DNA from: Kordia zhangzhouensis
Lineage (GTDB): Bacteria > Bacteroidota > Bacteroidia > Flavobacteriales > Flavobacteriaceae
Assembly (NCBI RefSeq): GCF_001005305.1
Contig: NZ_LBMH01000002.1
Coordinates: 62,001 to 126,000, forward strand
Length of the DNA: 64,000 nt
Direction: 5' to 3'
A model generated the notes under the pieces. That model did no database searches and was not told the DNA's origin. It saw only the letters and a list, made by a program, of their open reading frames with translations. This document shows positions 24,692-35,600 of the stretch, piece by piece. Position numbers and translations under genes: made by a program. How positions within the stretch are numbered: position 1 is the stretch's first letter; each line of letters opens with the position of its first letter.

Positions 24692-26482
24692 CTATTTTTG
24701 ATGAAAGTTATCGTATATTTTTTTTGCTCTACTATTTCCAACTACTGCCGAGATTTGATCGAGGGAAGCTTCAGAAATTCGTTTGACCGATTTGAACTTC
24801 TTAAGTAACTCCACAATGGTTTTTTCTCCAATTCCTTCAATTGATTCTAACTCAGAATTCAGTGCATTATTGCTTCTTTTTTTTCTGTGAAATGTTATTC
24901 CAAATCGATGTGCTTCGTTCCGTAATTGCTGTATGATTTTAAGTGTTTCACTTTTCTTATCAAGATACAACGGAATTGAGTCTCCAGGATAATAGATTTC
25001 TTCCAAACGTTTGGCTATACCTATAATTGCTATTTTCCCACGTAAATTTAACGCATCCAAACTTTTCAATGCTGAGGAAAGTTGTCCTTTTCCTCCATCA
25101 ATTACAATTAATTGAGGTAAAGATGATTCTTCTTCCAATAATCTTTTATAGCGCCTGTATACAACTTCTTCCATGGAAGCAAAATCGTCTGGACCCACAA
25201 CCGTTTTGATATTGTAATGACGGTACTCCTTTTTACTAGGTTTTCCATCTTTAAATACCACACAAGCGGCCACAGGATTAGTTCCTTGAATGTTTGAGTT
25301 ATCAAAACACTCAATATGCCTTGGCTCTTCCGAAAGACGTAAGTCTTTTTTCATTTGTTTCATCAATCTATTCACATGCTTATCAGGATCTGTAAGCTTT
25401 ATTTGCTTGAAACGTTCTTGTCGGAAGTATTTTGCATTTCGCAACGATAGTTCTAAAATGCGTTTTTTATCGCCTAATTTTGGGACGGTAATTTTAAAAT
25501 TTTCCCCAATCTCTATTTTAAAAGGCACATATAATTCTTTAGAGTTCGTCGAAAAACGTTGATGAATTTCGGTAATGGCCAATTCTAGTAATTCTTTATC
25601 CGTTTCGTCTAACTTCTTTTTAATTTCCATAGTATGCGACCGTACAATGGAACCATGTGATAGTTGCAAATAGTTTACATACCCAAAACTTTCATCTGAA
25701 ACAATAGAAAAAACATCAACATTGCTAATTTTTGGATTAACGATAGTAGATTTAGCTTGATAGTTTGTTAAAATATCTAGTTTTTCCTTGACTTTTTGAG
25801 CACGTTCAAACTCCATATTTTCTGCAAATGTTTTCATTTGCTCTTTAAAACGATGTAAAGAATCCTTAAAGTTTCCTTTAAGGATTTCACGAATGGCAAC
25901 TATTTGCTCATCATAACTTTGAACCGTTTGGTATCCTTCACACGGACCAATACAATTCCCTAAATGATATTCCAAACATACTTTATACTTGCCGGTATTT
26001 ATTTTTTCTTGAGAAAGATCATAATTGCAAGTTCGTAACGGATACAATCCTTTGATTAAATCGAATAGGGTTCGAACCGTTTTCATACTCGTATACGGAC
26101 CAAAATATTCAGAACCATCTTTAACCATTTTTCTGGTAGGGAATACACGTGGAAAGCGTTCATTTTTAATACAAATCCACGGATACGATTTGTCATCTTT
26201 TAGCATGACATTGTAACGCGGCTGGTATTTTTTGATTAAATTATTTTCGAGCAGTAATGCATCCGTTTCAGTAGCCACTACAATATGCTTAATGGATGCA
26301 ATTTTTTTTACCAATACTCTCGTTTTTCCGTATTCGTGATTTTTGGTAAAGTATGACAACACTCGTTTTTTTAGGTTTTTTGCCTTTCCTACATATAATA
26401 ACTTTCCTTCCTTATCATAGTATTGATATACTCCAGGATTGGTGGGTAAGGTTTTGAGTTGTAGTTCGAGTGCTTCGGTCAT
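24692..26482 (-). CDS. uvrC: UvrABC system protein C
   Basis: 596 residues from the ATG at 26482; the upstream 24 codons look non-coding. The GIY-YIG nuclease domain is at the start (GVYQYYDKEGKLLYVGKAKN), then a UVR motif near residues 200-235 (MEFERAQKVKEKLDIL), the RNase H-like C-terminal nuclease (ECFDNSNIQGTNPVA and VIDGGKGQL), and helix-hairpin-helix repeats at the end (IEGIGEKTIVELLKKF). It makes the two incisions flanking a DNA lesion in nucleotide excision repair. Complete and ordinary; the patatin/barrel gene follows directly. Confidence 0.97.
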   Translation of the reverse strand: MTEALELQLKTLPTNPGVYQYYDKEGKLLYVGKAKNLKKRVLSYFTKNHEYGKTRVLVKKIASIKHIVVATETDALLLENNLIKKYQPRYNVMLKDDKSYPWICIKNERFPRVFPTRKMVKDGSEYFGPYTSMKTVRTLFDLIKGLYPLRTCNYDLSQEKINTGKYKVCLEYHLGNCIGPCEGYQTVQSYDEQIVAIREILKGNFKDSLHRFKEQMKTFAENMEFERAQKVKEKLDILTNYQAKSTIVNPKISNVDVFSIVSDESFGYVNYLQLSHGSIVRSHTMEIKKKLDETDKELLELAITEIHQRFSTNSKELYVPFKIEIGENFKITVPKLGDKKRILELSLRNAKYFRQERFKQIKLTDPDKHVNRLMKQMKKDLRLSEEPRHIECFDNSNIQGTNPVAACVVFKDGKPSKKEYRHYNIKTVVGPDDFASMEEVVYRRYKRLLEEESSLPQLIVIDGGKGQLSSALKSLDALNLRGKIAIIGIAKRLEEIYYPGDSIPLYLDKKSETLKIIQQLRNEAHRFGITFHRKKRSNNALNSELESIEGIGEKTIVELLKKFKSVKRISEASLDQISAVVGNSRAKKIYDNFHQK

Positions 26483-26705
26483 TTGGTAGTATTGAGTACT
26501 GAAATATTTATTTTTAGAAATTGATGTAATCTTGTTACAATCTGACAAAAACAAAAGCTAATTTTATGAAAGATCAAAAATTCTTTCGTTTAATTGTTTT
26601 TAATCTCAACTAGGCTCGTAGCAATTTATTATATACTAATAGCTTTCTTCAACAAAGTTACCTACAATTATTCCAAAAACAAATGCACATCTAAGGTACA
26701 ATTTT

Positions 26706-26713
26706 TATTTTTG
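26706..26713 (+). promoter_or_regulatory. Possible -7 element before the 5-formyl-THF cyclo-ligase gene
   Basis: TATTTTTG matches TANNTTTG and lies 17 bases before the ATG at 26731. No -33 TTG is seen, and T-rich DNA gives chance matches. Confidence 0.3.
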
Positions 26714-26730
26714 TTGCAAATGTTTTTACC

Positions 26731-27303
26731 ATGTCAAAAGTTGCCTTACGGAAGAAGTATAAAACAATGCGCAACGCACTTTCTGCAACGCAAATTGATG
26801 AGTTTAGCATTGCTATAGCTAATAACTTATTAAAACTTCCTATTTGGGATAAGCGCTATTATCATTTATTTCTTACAATAACTGAACAAAAAGAAATTGA
26901 TACGGAATTTATTTTGAATATTCTCGCAGGAAAAGACAAGGATATTATTCTTTCTAAGAGTAATTTCGACGACCATTCACTCACTCATTTTCTACTGACA
27001 GATACCACAGTAATCCAAAAAAATAGTTATAATATTCCTGAACCTGTTGATGGAATTGAAGTTCCTTCAAAAAAAATAGAGGTTGTTTTTGTGCCGCTTT
27101 TAGCATATGATATTAAAGGAAACCGTATTGGGTATGGCAAAGGATTTTATGACCGTTTTTTAGCCGAATGCAATCCTTCAACACTCAAAATTGGATTATC
27201 TTTTTTTCCTCCAGAAAATATTCTTTTTACAAAGGATGAAAATGATATTCCGTTAGATTATTGCGTCACACCAAAACAAACATTTTACTTTAAAAACCGA
27301 TAA
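26731..27303 (+). CDS. ygfA: 5-formyltetrahydrofolate cyclo-ligase
   Basis: 190 residues, normal length. The N-terminal SKVALRKKYKTMRNAL is the Arg/Lys-rich ATP-binding start of the family. PLLAYDIKGNRIGYGKGFYDRF carries the glycine-rich phosphate loop. It converts 5-formyl-THF to 5,10-methenyl-THF with ATP, recycling an inhibitory folate in one-carbon metabolism. The gene stands alone on the plus strand, divergent from uvrC and convergent with lspA, with only four bases between the two stops and no terminator hairpin there. Confidence 0.94.
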   Translation: MSKVALRKKYKTMRNALSATQIDEFSIAIANNLLKLPIWDKRYYHLFLTITEQKEIDTEFILNILAGKDKDIILSKSNFDDHSLTHFLLTDTTVIQKNSYNIPEPVDGIEVPSKKIEVVFVPLLAYDIKGNRIGYGKGFYDRFLAECNPSTLKIGLSFFPPENILFTKDENDIPLDYCVTPKQTFYFKNR

Positions 27304-27307
27304 GTAG

Positions 27308-27949
27308 TTATATTTCTTCTTGGACGATTTCTCTAGCTGTTTTTGCTTTTTTAGGAAATGCTTTTTTATTAAAAATAATCAGCAACGCTACTCCTATTGT
27401 AATAGCAGAATCAGCTATATTAAAAACTGGATCAAAAAATGTAAAGCGATCACCTCCAATCCAAGGCATCCATTCTGGCCAAGTAGTGTCAATTAACGGA
27501 AAATGTAGCATATCTACAACACGCCCGTGAAATATAGGCGCATACCCTCCTGCTTCTGGTAAAAATGTTGCGACTTCTCCTTTATATACACTTTCGTTGA
27601 AAATAATACCGTAAAACACAGAGTCAATAATGTTTCCAAAAGCTCCTGCAAATATTAATGCAATTGCAACGATTAATACTTTTGAGCTTTTTTTCTTCAC
27701 TGCATCAAACAACCAATATCCTATGGCGGTGATAGCAAATAAGCGAAATAAAGTTAAAAAGAGTTTCCCATAACTTCCAGGCAGTTCAACGCCCCAAGCC
27801 ATTCCTTTATTTTCCACAAATAAAATTTGAAACCAACTGAAAACTTCCACAGATTCGCCCAAAGCGAAGTTTGTTTTGATATATATTTTACTGATTTGGT
27901 CTATAAGCAACACCAAAACAATAATCCCAATAGCTTTTTTTAAAGACAT
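27308..27949 (-). CDS. lspA: Lipoprotein signal peptidase (signal peptidase II)
   Basis: 213 residues with four membrane helices. The catalytic aspartates are in the expected motifs, Asp109 (FGNIID) and Asp180 (FNIADS), with the conserved Asn-Lys of VENKGMAWG earlier. Compared with proteobacterial enzymes there is an insert of about 35 residues between the two motifs (around residues 115-160), typical of Bacteroidota. It cleaves the signal peptide from diacylated prolipoproteins in the inner membrane; several such lipoproteins are encoded in this window. It follows the small exported-protein gene with a 53-base gap. Confidence 0.95.
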   Translation of the reverse strand: MSLKKAIGIIVLVLLIDQISKIYIKTNFALGESVEVFSWFQILFVENKGMAWGVELPGSYGKLFLTLFRLFAITAIGYWLFDAVKKKSSKVLIVAIALIFAGAFGNIIDSVFYGIIFNESVYKGEVATFLPEAGGYAPIFHGRVVDMLHFPLIDTTWPEWMPWIGGDRFTFFDPVFNIADSAITIGVALLIIFNKKAFPKKAKTAREIVQEEI

Positions 27950-28002
27950 GTATCGTACATTTTTCGTTTGAAAATGAATCGCCTGCTAAAATAAGAATAT
28001 TT

Positions 28003-28620
28003 TTAACCTTTATGAGAAGAATATGTGATCTTTCCATTGTTGGCAGTCATCTCTACTTTTTTTCCTTTTTCATAAAAAGTAAGCTGATGCGTTGTGCAAG
28101 TTTCAAATACAGGCATTTGTCGTTTTATGTAGTGAATATTTCCTTTTTTTGTTTGGATTTTTGCTTCTGCAAAAAAGTTTTTAATAATATAATTACCTGA
28201 GATTAATGCAGCCCAGAATTTATGAAAATTGCCTTCAACATATACCTGCGTTTCATCTCCGTGTATCTGCACATCTAATTGCTTTGGGATAAAGATATTC
28301 ATGGTAATAGAAAATACTTTATGCGCACTTAGTTTATCATTAGGCAATTCAAATCCTTCAGCAAATGCACATTCAATATGCAATTGTTTGTTTTTGGTAG
28401 CTGTTACCACATTGACGTCGTGGTAATACTCTCCTTCCATTTTAGTTTCTATCGTAATTGTTTTATTGTTTGTACTGTATACATTAAGCTGAAATACCTT
28501 ATCTGTGTTGATATGGATTTCTTGTATACCATGAGTCCCTATGGTTTGTTGGGTTACCTTTTGTGCAACACCTAAGGCATGTACTAGAAAAAACGATATG
28601 AGAAATAGTGTATTTTTCAA
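28003..28620 (-). CDS. Exported beta-rich protein of unknown function
   Basis: 205 residues with a signal peptide ending near LGVAQ. The mature part alternates short beta strands with charged turns (IQEIHINTDKVFQLNVYS; LDVQIHGDETQVYVEG), recalling the right-handed beta-solenoid of DUF4097/GIN-type adhesin-like proteins, but the match is loose. No catalytic motif is seen. It lies between a terminator hairpin after the dksA-like gene and lspA, so it may start its own transcript and run into lspA. I do not recognise its function. Confidence 0.6.
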   Translation of the reverse strand: MKNTLFLISFFLVHALGVAQKVTQQTIGTHGIQEIHINTDKVFQLNVYSTNNKTITIETKMEGEYYHDVNVVTATKNKQLHIECAFAEGFELPNDKLSAHKVFSITMNIFIPKQLDVQIHGDETQVYVEGNFHKFWAALISGNYIIKNFFAEAKIQTKKGNIHYIKRQMPVFETCTTHQLTFYEKGKKVEMTANNGKITYSSHKG

Positions 28621-28674
28621 CAGATTGGCGCTACTGAGTTACAGCAAATTTAAAAAAATGGATTCCTTAATAAT

Positions 28675-28703
28675 AAAAAAGAAAAGCGCTCTATGAGCGC
28701 TTT
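28675..28703 (-). terminator. Terminator after the dksA-like gene
   Basis: A perfect 9-bp stem (28683-28691 with 28695-28703, three-base loop). The minus strand continues TTTTTTATTATT-like. It separates ileS-dksA from the exported-protein/lspA pair. Confidence 0.75.
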
Positions 28704-28723
28704 GTAATATAATTGCTTAATTT

Positions 28724-29104
28724 TTACTTCTGCATATTTTTTGCTTCAATGCTTAGAGTTGCATGTGGCACTAATTTTAAGCGTTCTGGATTGATTAATT
28801 TTCCAGTAACTCTGCAAATTCCGTATGTTTTATTTTCAATACGAATCAGTGCATTTTTCAAGTCACGAATAAATTTTTCTTGACGAATGGCCAATTGCAT
28901 ATTTTTTTCTTTCGACATGGTTTCAGAACCTTCCTCAAACGCTTTAAAAGTAGGCGATGTATCATCGGTACCATTGTTATGATCGTTCATGTAAGCACTT
29001 TTAAGCAGTGCTAAATCTTTTTGTGCCTGATCAATCTTGTCTTGAATAATTTTTTTAAATTCTTCAAGTTGCTTGTCTGAGTATCTTATTTTAGTATCTT
29101 CCAT
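28724..29104 (-). CDS. TraR/DksA-family protein lacking zinc-finger cysteines
   Basis: 126 residues. A long N-terminal coiled coil (about 8-85) is followed by the DksA globular end (YGICRVTGKLINPERLKL then PHATLSIEAK). In classic DksA four Cys bind zinc; here only the first remains and the others are Thr, Ser and Ala, as in zinc-free DksA2-type proteins. DksA binds in the secondary channel of RNA polymerase and works with ppGpp to reset transcription in starvation. The coiled-coil tip region contains acidic residues (TDDTSPT). It lies three bases after ileS, a frequent Bacteroidota arrangement, and before a terminator. Confidence 0.88.
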   Translation of the reverse strand: MEDTKIRYSDKQLEEFKKIIQDKIDQAQKDLALLKSAYMNDHNNGTDDTSPTFKAFEEGSETMSKEKNMQLAIRQEKFIRDLKNALIRIENKTYGICRVTGKLINPERLKLVPHATLSIEAKNMQK

Positions 29105-29107
29105 GAC

Positions 29108-32100
29108 TTACATTTTTTTAATAAACAATACGGTGTTCACATCATCGAAAGCAATTTCTGTTCCATTTTCTAGTTTGTCTACAAAGTTTAATTCAGCCGT
29201 TAACGTTTCTGTTTTCACATAGTCTAAATTTGCGTTCATAGCCTCTACTAATTGCTCGTCTTTTTGTAGCGTAACTTTTATTTTGTCGGTAACTTCAAAA
29301 CCAGAATCTTTACGTAAATTTTGGATTCTATTTACTAATTCTCTAGCAACTCCTTCTTTACGCAATTCGTCAGTAATTGTTACGTCCAACGCCACAGTAA
29401 CTCCTCCCGAATTGGCTACTAACCAACCTTCAATATCTTGCGAAGTAATTTCTACTTCTGTAATGTCTAATGTACTATTTTTTCCGTTAATTTCTACAGG
29501 TATTTTTCCTGTTTTTTCAATTTCGGCGATTTCTTCTTGTCCAAACTGCATGATTACAGCCGCAACCGCTTTCATATCTTTTCCATATTTAGGCCCCAAC
29601 ACCTTGAAATTTGGTTTTATTTGCTTAACTAATATACCCGAAGCATCATCTAAAAGTTCTATTTCTTTTACATTAACCTCTGACTTGATTAGTTCGGCAA
29701 CAGCCAATATTTCTGCCTTATTTTGGGCATCTAACACTGGAACCATAATGCGTTGTAACGGTTGGCGCACTTTTATCTTTTCTTTAGCTCTTAACGATAG
29801 AACCAAGGAAGATATTGTTTGTGCATTTTCCATTTTACGCTCTAGCGATTTGTCAATAAACGCTTCGTCATACGTTGGAAATTTTGCCAAATGTACACTT
29901 TCAAAGTTTTCTGTATTTGTAGCTTTGGTTAAGTCTTTGTAAAGTCTGTCCATATAAAAAGGTGCAATTGGTGCTCCTAGTTTAGCTACAGTTAACATAC
30001 AAGTGTATAGTGTTTGGTAAGCAGAAATTTTATCAGATCCATACTCTCCTTTCCAAAATCGTCTTCTACTTAAACGTACAAACCAGTTACTTAGGTTTTC
30101 TTGTACAAATTCTGAAATAGCTCTTACAGCTCTTGTAGGCTCATAATCAGCATAAAACGCATCTACATTCTTAACTAATGTATGTAATTCTGAAAGAATC
30201 CAACGGTCAATTTCTGGGCGTTCTGCTAGCGGAATTTCATCTTCACTATATGTAAAATTGTCAATGTTTGCATACAGACTAAAGAACGAATACGTATTGT
30301 ACAGTGTTCCAAAGAATTTACGACGAACTTCTTCAATTCCCGGCGAATGCTCTTCAAAAGACTCTCCTTTTTCAGGATCTGGTTTTTCCCATGAAAACTT
30401 CAAATTGTCCCAAGGATTTGCATTTGAAATCATGTACCAACGCGTAGCATCTGGCCCATATTTATCGAGGGTAAAAAATGGATCGACAGCATTTCCTAAA
30501 CGCTTGGACATTTTTTGTCCGTCTTTATCTAATACCAATCCGTTAGACACTACATTTTTATAGGCAACAGAATCAAAAACCATAGTTCCTATTGCATGAA
30601 GCGTATAAAACCATCCGCGTGTTTGATCAACTCCTTCAGCAATAAAATTAGCAGGGTAACTCTCATTAGCATCAATCTTTTCTTTGTTTTCAAACGGATA
30701 ATGCCATTGAGCATACGGCATTGATCCAGAATCAAACCATACATCAATGAGATCGCTTTCTCGTTTCATTGGTTTTCCTGAAGGCGATACAAGTGTGATT
30801 GTATCTACAATGTGCTTGTGTAAATCTACTTTTTCATAGTTTTCTTCAGACATATTTCCAACTTCAAAACTAGCATATACATCTTTCGTCTCTACACCTG
30901 CTTCAATTGCTTTTTGAATTTCTGCTTTGAGCTCTTCTAACGAACCGATAATCAATTCTTCTTTTCCATCTTCTGTTCGCCATATTGGCAATGGAATTCC
31001 CCAGAATCGAGAACGAGATAAGTTCCAATCATTCGCTCCTGCAATCCAGTTACCAAAACGCCCTTCTCCAGTTGCTTTAGGCTTCCAATTGATTGTTTGG
31101 TTCAGTTCATACATTTTGTTTTTTACATCTGTAATTTTAATGAACCAAGAATCTAAAGGATAGTATAAAATAGGTTTATCTGTACGCCAGCAGTTTGGAT
31201 AACTGTGAACATATTTTTCGACTTTGAAAGCTTTATTTTCAGTTTTGAGCTTGATTGCCAACTCTACATCTACTGATTTTTCAGGAGCTTCTCCATCTGC
31301 ATAGTATTCATTTTTCACATATTTTCCTCCAAATTCACCCATTTCAGGTCTAAAACGGCCTTGTAAGTCTACCAAAGGCACAGGATTTCCATTTTCATCT
31401 AATACTAACATTGGCGGAACTTCTGGCGTAGCTTCTTTAGCAACTTTAGCATCATCTGCTCCAAATGTTGGCGCCGTATGCACGATTCCTGTTCCATCTT
31501 CTGTTGTTACAAAATCACCTGATATGACTCTAAATGCATTTGCTGCATTTTCATAGGGCAATGCATAATCGAGTAGTTGTTCATATTTAATCCCAACCAA
31601 GTCACTTCCTTTATGCTCGCTTACTACAAAATATGGTATTTTTTTATCTTCTTGTTGGTAAGCTTTTAATTCTTCTTGAGTTTCTACTTTCGTGAATTTT
31701 CCTGCGAATTGTTTCCCAACTAAGTTTTTTGCCAATATGACATTGATTGGTTCAAACGTATATTGATTGTATGATTGTACAAGCACATATTCAATTTTTG
31801 GCCCAACTGTTAATGCGGTATTTGAAGGTAACGTCCACGGAGTAGTCGTCCATGCTAAAAAATGAACATCTCCATCTATATCCTTCAGTTCATTAGGCAG
31901 TGTTTCTTTGATTGCTTTAAATTGGGCCACCACCGTTGTATCTGTTACATCTTGATAGGTTCCCGGCTGATTTAATTCATGCGAACTTAAACCCGTTCCT
32001 GCTTTTGGCGAATAAGGTTGTATTGTATAGCCTTTGTACATCAGTCCTTTATCATAGATTTGTTTTAGTAACCACCAAACACTCTCCATATATTTAGACT

Positions 32101-32560
32101 TGTAAGTGATATACGGAGTTTCCATATCCACCCAATACCCAGTACGGCGTGTCATATTGTTCCAGATATCCGTATAACGCATTACTGCTTTTTTGCAGGC
32201 TTCATTGTATTCTTCAATTGAAATTTTAGTTCCAATGTCTTCTTTCGTAATCTTCAGCTCTTTTTCTACACCTAACTCTATTGGCAAACCATGAGTATCC
32301 CAACCTGCTTTACGTTTTACTTGATATCCTTTTTGAGTTTTATATCTGCAGAAAATATCTTTAATGGCTCTTGCTAACACGTGATGAATTCCTGGAAGTC
32401 CATTTGCAGAAGGTGGTCCTTCAAAAAACACAAATGATTCAGCATTTTCACGAGAATTGATACTTTTTTCAAAGATGTTATTTTCTTCCCAGTAGTTTAG
32501 TATTTCATCTGCAACTGATGGTAAGTTTAATCCGTTGTATTCTGTAAATTTAGTAGCCAT
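29108..32560 (-). CDS. ileS: Isoleucyl-tRNA synthetase
   Basis: 1150 residues. Class I synthetase signatures are present: the HIGH-equivalent PSANGLPGIHHVLARA near residue 55 and KMSKRLGNAVDPF near residue 690. The CP1 editing region is long (FLAWTTTPWTLPSNTAL), and a C-terminal anticodon-binding helical domain extends beyond the short eubacterial type. The PG-x-HH form and length fit the second IleRS class (eukaryote-like), which in other bacteria is associated with low mupirocin sensitivity; that is family knowledge, not a measured trait here. It charges tRNA-Ile. It starts the ileS-dksA transcript. Confidence 0.98.
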   Translation of the reverse strand: MATKFTEYNGLNLPSVADEILNYWEENNIFEKSINSRENAESFVFFEGPPSANGLPGIHHVLARAIKDIFCRYKTQKGYQVKRKAGWDTHGLPIELGVEKELKITKEDIGTKISIEEYNEACKKAVMRYTDIWNNMTRRTGYWVDMETPYITYKSKYMESVWWLLKQIYDKGLMYKGYTIQPYSPKAGTGLSSHELNQPGTYQDVTDTTVVAQFKAIKETLPNELKDIDGDVHFLAWTTTPWTLPSNTALTVGPKIEYVLVQSYNQYTFEPINVILAKNLVGKQFAGKFTKVETQEELKAYQQEDKKIPYFVVSEHKGSDLVGIKYEQLLDYALPYENAANAFRVISGDFVTTEDGTGIVHTAPTFGADDAKVAKEATPEVPPMLVLDENGNPVPLVDLQGRFRPEMGEFGGKYVKNEYYADGEAPEKSVDVELAIKLKTENKAFKVEKYVHSYPNCWRTDKPILYYPLDSWFIKITDVKNKMYELNQTINWKPKATGEGRFGNWIAGANDWNLSRSRFWGIPLPIWRTEDGKEELIIGSLEELKAEIQKAIEAGVETKDVYASFEVGNMSEENYEKVDLHKHIVDTITLVSPSGKPMKRESDLIDVWFDSGSMPYAQWHYPFENKEKIDANESYPANFIAEGVDQTRGWFYTLHAIGTMVFDSVAYKNVVSNGLVLDKDGQKMSKRLGNAVDPFFTLDKYGPDATRWYMISNANPWDNLKFSWEKPDPEKGESFEEHSPGIEEVRRKFFGTLYNTYSFFSLYANIDNFTYSEDEIPLAERPEIDRWILSELHTLVKNVDAFYADYEPTRAVRAISEFVQENLSNWFVRLSRRRFWKGEYGSDKISAYQTLYTCMLTVAKLGAPIAPFYMDRLYKDLTKATNTENFESVHLAKFPTYDEAFIDKSLERKMENAQTISSLVLSLRAKEKIKVRQPLQRIMVPVLDAQNKAEILAVAELIKSEVNVKEIELLDDASGILVKQIKPNFKVLGPKYGKDMKAVAAVIMQFGQEEIAEIEKTGKIPVEINGKNSTLDITEVEITSQDIEGWLVANSGGVTVALDVTITDELRKEGVARELVNRIQNLRKDSGFEVTDKIKVTLQKDEQLVEAMNANLDYVKTETLTAELNFVDKLENGTEIAFDDVNTVLFIKKM

Positions 32561-32623
32561 TTGTTTTGCTGTATATTAAGTTTGCGAAATTAATGAATTT
32601 CATTGAATTGTAATGTCTTAAAT

Positions 32624-32661
32624 AAAAAAAGACCACTTGGCAGTCAAGTGGTCTTTTTTTT
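32624..32661 (-). terminator. Terminator after the large T9SS cargo gene
   Basis: A perfect 9-bp GC-containing stem (32631-32639 with 32645-32653, five-base loop) with seven or more A/T pairs on each side. It lies just downstream of the cargo gene on the minus strand and before the ileS promoter region. Confidence 0.85.
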
Positions 32662-32676
32662 AGGTTTTATTCTGGT

Positions 32677-35600
32677 TTATTCTATAATCAGCTTTTTACT
32701 AATTTTTCCTTTTTCAGAATAGATATTTGCAATGTAAATACCACTTGACACATTATCTATTGGAATTCGAATAGTTGTTTCGTTAATTCCATCAGTAATA
32801 GACATTATTTGTTGTCCAAGTATGGTATGAATATCAATATTTTCTAGTGAGAATCCAGTATTGTTGGTAATCACCAACTCATCCGTTAATTTATCCGTAT
32901 AAATTTGAATTCCATTTTCTAAAATTACACTGTTAACGCTTAATTGATTTTCTGGTTGGAATACTAACGAATATTTATCATTAGTTTCTCCTGCTGGAAC
33001 AGAAATCTGGAAGTCACTTGCACGTAGGTCATGTGTTGTCCCAGTATGATTGTTCTTGATATAGATATTTACACTATTATCAATATTTTCTAATCCGTCA
33101 AGAGTGATTATTCCACCTCCTGAATTTTCAGAAACAATTCCCAGAGGGAACTCTCTCGCATCATGTAAGCTGCTTACAGCTTGAATTACGTATTTTTCAT
33201 TTTCAAGAAACCAATACATATCATTTGCAGTAACTCCAATTGATTCTCCATCAAACCCTCTGTCAATACCATCTGTTGTTCTTCTATCAAAAGTCACTAA
33301 TAACTGTCTGTGGAAACCTGCAGGATTGGTATAACCTAAACGAATTTTCTTTCTATTATCCTTAGGAATTCCTAGATATTCATAGATTTCTTCTTCTGTA
33401 GTTGGAACTGTTTCAGTTTCTGAATCTGACTCAGTTGCAGTGCTTTCTGCGTTTGCTGGATTAGGAATAAGTCCTACATCATCGCTATTTCCAGATCGCA
33501 TGAATGTTGAAAATTCAAAAGAACCAATATATTCTGGCACATAAATTCTTTGCGAGTTATTGAATTCAACAGTAGCGGAAGTTCCATTTCCAGCATTGTT
33601 ATCTCCTTGTACAAAGAATCCTTGTCCTACTGGGATATATCTTTTTGGTGTTTCAGTTCCCGAACCAGTTTGATCAACCGTTGGATGCGACATTGCCGGA
33701 GTTCCTCCACCAAGCGTATAAGTAGCATAACCTCCTTGGTAATCTAGAAGCACATGGGTTCCTCCTCCCCAATGTTCCCAGAAGTATAATGTTCCAGAAG
33801 TTGCGTCATTCGCTAGGTTATCATTAATAAACTCATCTGCATCAATTGAACTTGGATATGGGTTTCCAACAAGGTATAAGTTATCATCCCCAAGAGGCCC
33901 AACCGTTATAACTCCATTGTTTGGTTTTCCTCTGAACACATAGTTTTGTTCTTCTTTTTCATCTCCTAAGGAAACTCCTTTCATTGTATATCCTTCTCCA
34001 GGATTTATGTTTCCAGTATTTCGAGTAAGCAACCAAGCGTCATAGTCTTCATCTCCACCATTAACAAATTTATATATCCAACGTGTACTTATGGTAAATG
34101 GCGAAGTTAATCCATCTGCATTGGTCGTCCACGCAACAGCTCCTGGCGTAGCAACCGTTGTACCATCCAATAGAACGTCTTGTAAAGTATACGTTTGGTT
34201 ATTTGCAGTAGTATTGACTAAACTTACAGGCGATGACCAATAATTGTAAGTAAAACGATTTGCTGTTCCTTGCTGATCTCTTTCAACTGTTCCTGCACTT
34301 GTAACAGCCAAGTCACTTCGTACTGTTTGTAAAAATTGGCTTTCTCCTTGCAAATCAATAGTTCCGTTAATTTCTGTATACCATATATTTGTTAATGAAG
34401 AACCTGATCCTGCTGTAATAGCAAATGGAGATGTACTAGTTACAACCGGATTAACTCCAGATATTGTAAGTCTTGCTCCTGGATCAACGATTAATCCTAA
34501 GGTAGAATAGCTCGCGCTTGCAGTAACATTATTTTTAATTTCAACTATTGACCAGTTAATGCTGGAAGCCGAAGGTGTATCCCAAACATTACCATGCTCC
34601 CAAGTAGCATCACTCGTCCAGTTTCCATCAGCAATAGTAGTATATGGCATTGGAGCTGTTTGAGGCTCAATGGTTGACATATTTTTCATGAATGAATAGT
34701 TTCCATTCCCGGTCATATCTTCCAAACGATTTCCTTTGATAGAAGACATATCATAATAAGTAACTAACGAAGACCACAATACGTTTGCTCCAGAGGTAAA
34801 GTCTTCAATATCTTTTGGAATGGTTTTTCCTCTTACATTTGATCCATTTTGCTCAATTTCTTGATGCACCATTTCTCGTAATTGATCGGTCGTCAGAGCA
34901 ACGTCAAAAATTCGCACTTCATCAATTGATCCTGTAAAGAAATTTATATTATCAAAAGTTCCCATTCGGAAAGGGTTTGAATTTGATGGTAATGGATCCA
35001 ATCCTCCTCCTCCGATTAGTAACCCATTAAGATAATAATTGGCTGTCGATGTTGCTGAATTGACAACAATTGCAAAGTGAACCCAATCAGTAATACCGGA
35101 ACTAGCCGCTCTAGGCACACCACCAGTTTGTCCTTCTTGAATTGCTAATAACCCAGAACTCAAGTAGAATCTAAATTGTCCTTGTACACCTAAAATTCTT
35201 CTATCTGCATTTGCAACAGACTGACCTGGGTTTTTAATCCAACCCATTACTGTGTAATCAGTTAAAGAAGTAGTTATAGGCGTTCTGTCTTCTACATAAT
35301 CATCTACACCATCAAAGAATAATGAATTAGCTCCTGTAACTGTTTGAGGTTCTGCAAGTGTAAAATATTGTCCATCTTCAAGATTTACCCCTGTAAATGT
35401 TAATATTCCTCCTACATTAGTTCCTTCATAGTTTTCATAGGCTGTAAAAGAAGAGTTGTCTGCAATATATAATTCTAAATCATCCAAATTAGTCAATCCA
35501 CTAGCACTCATATCAAACTCTAGTTCTACTGTTCCAACATCAACTGTGCTTTCTCTTGCCAACCAAACTTTATTCAACATTCCTAGAGTTCTTTCTGGCA

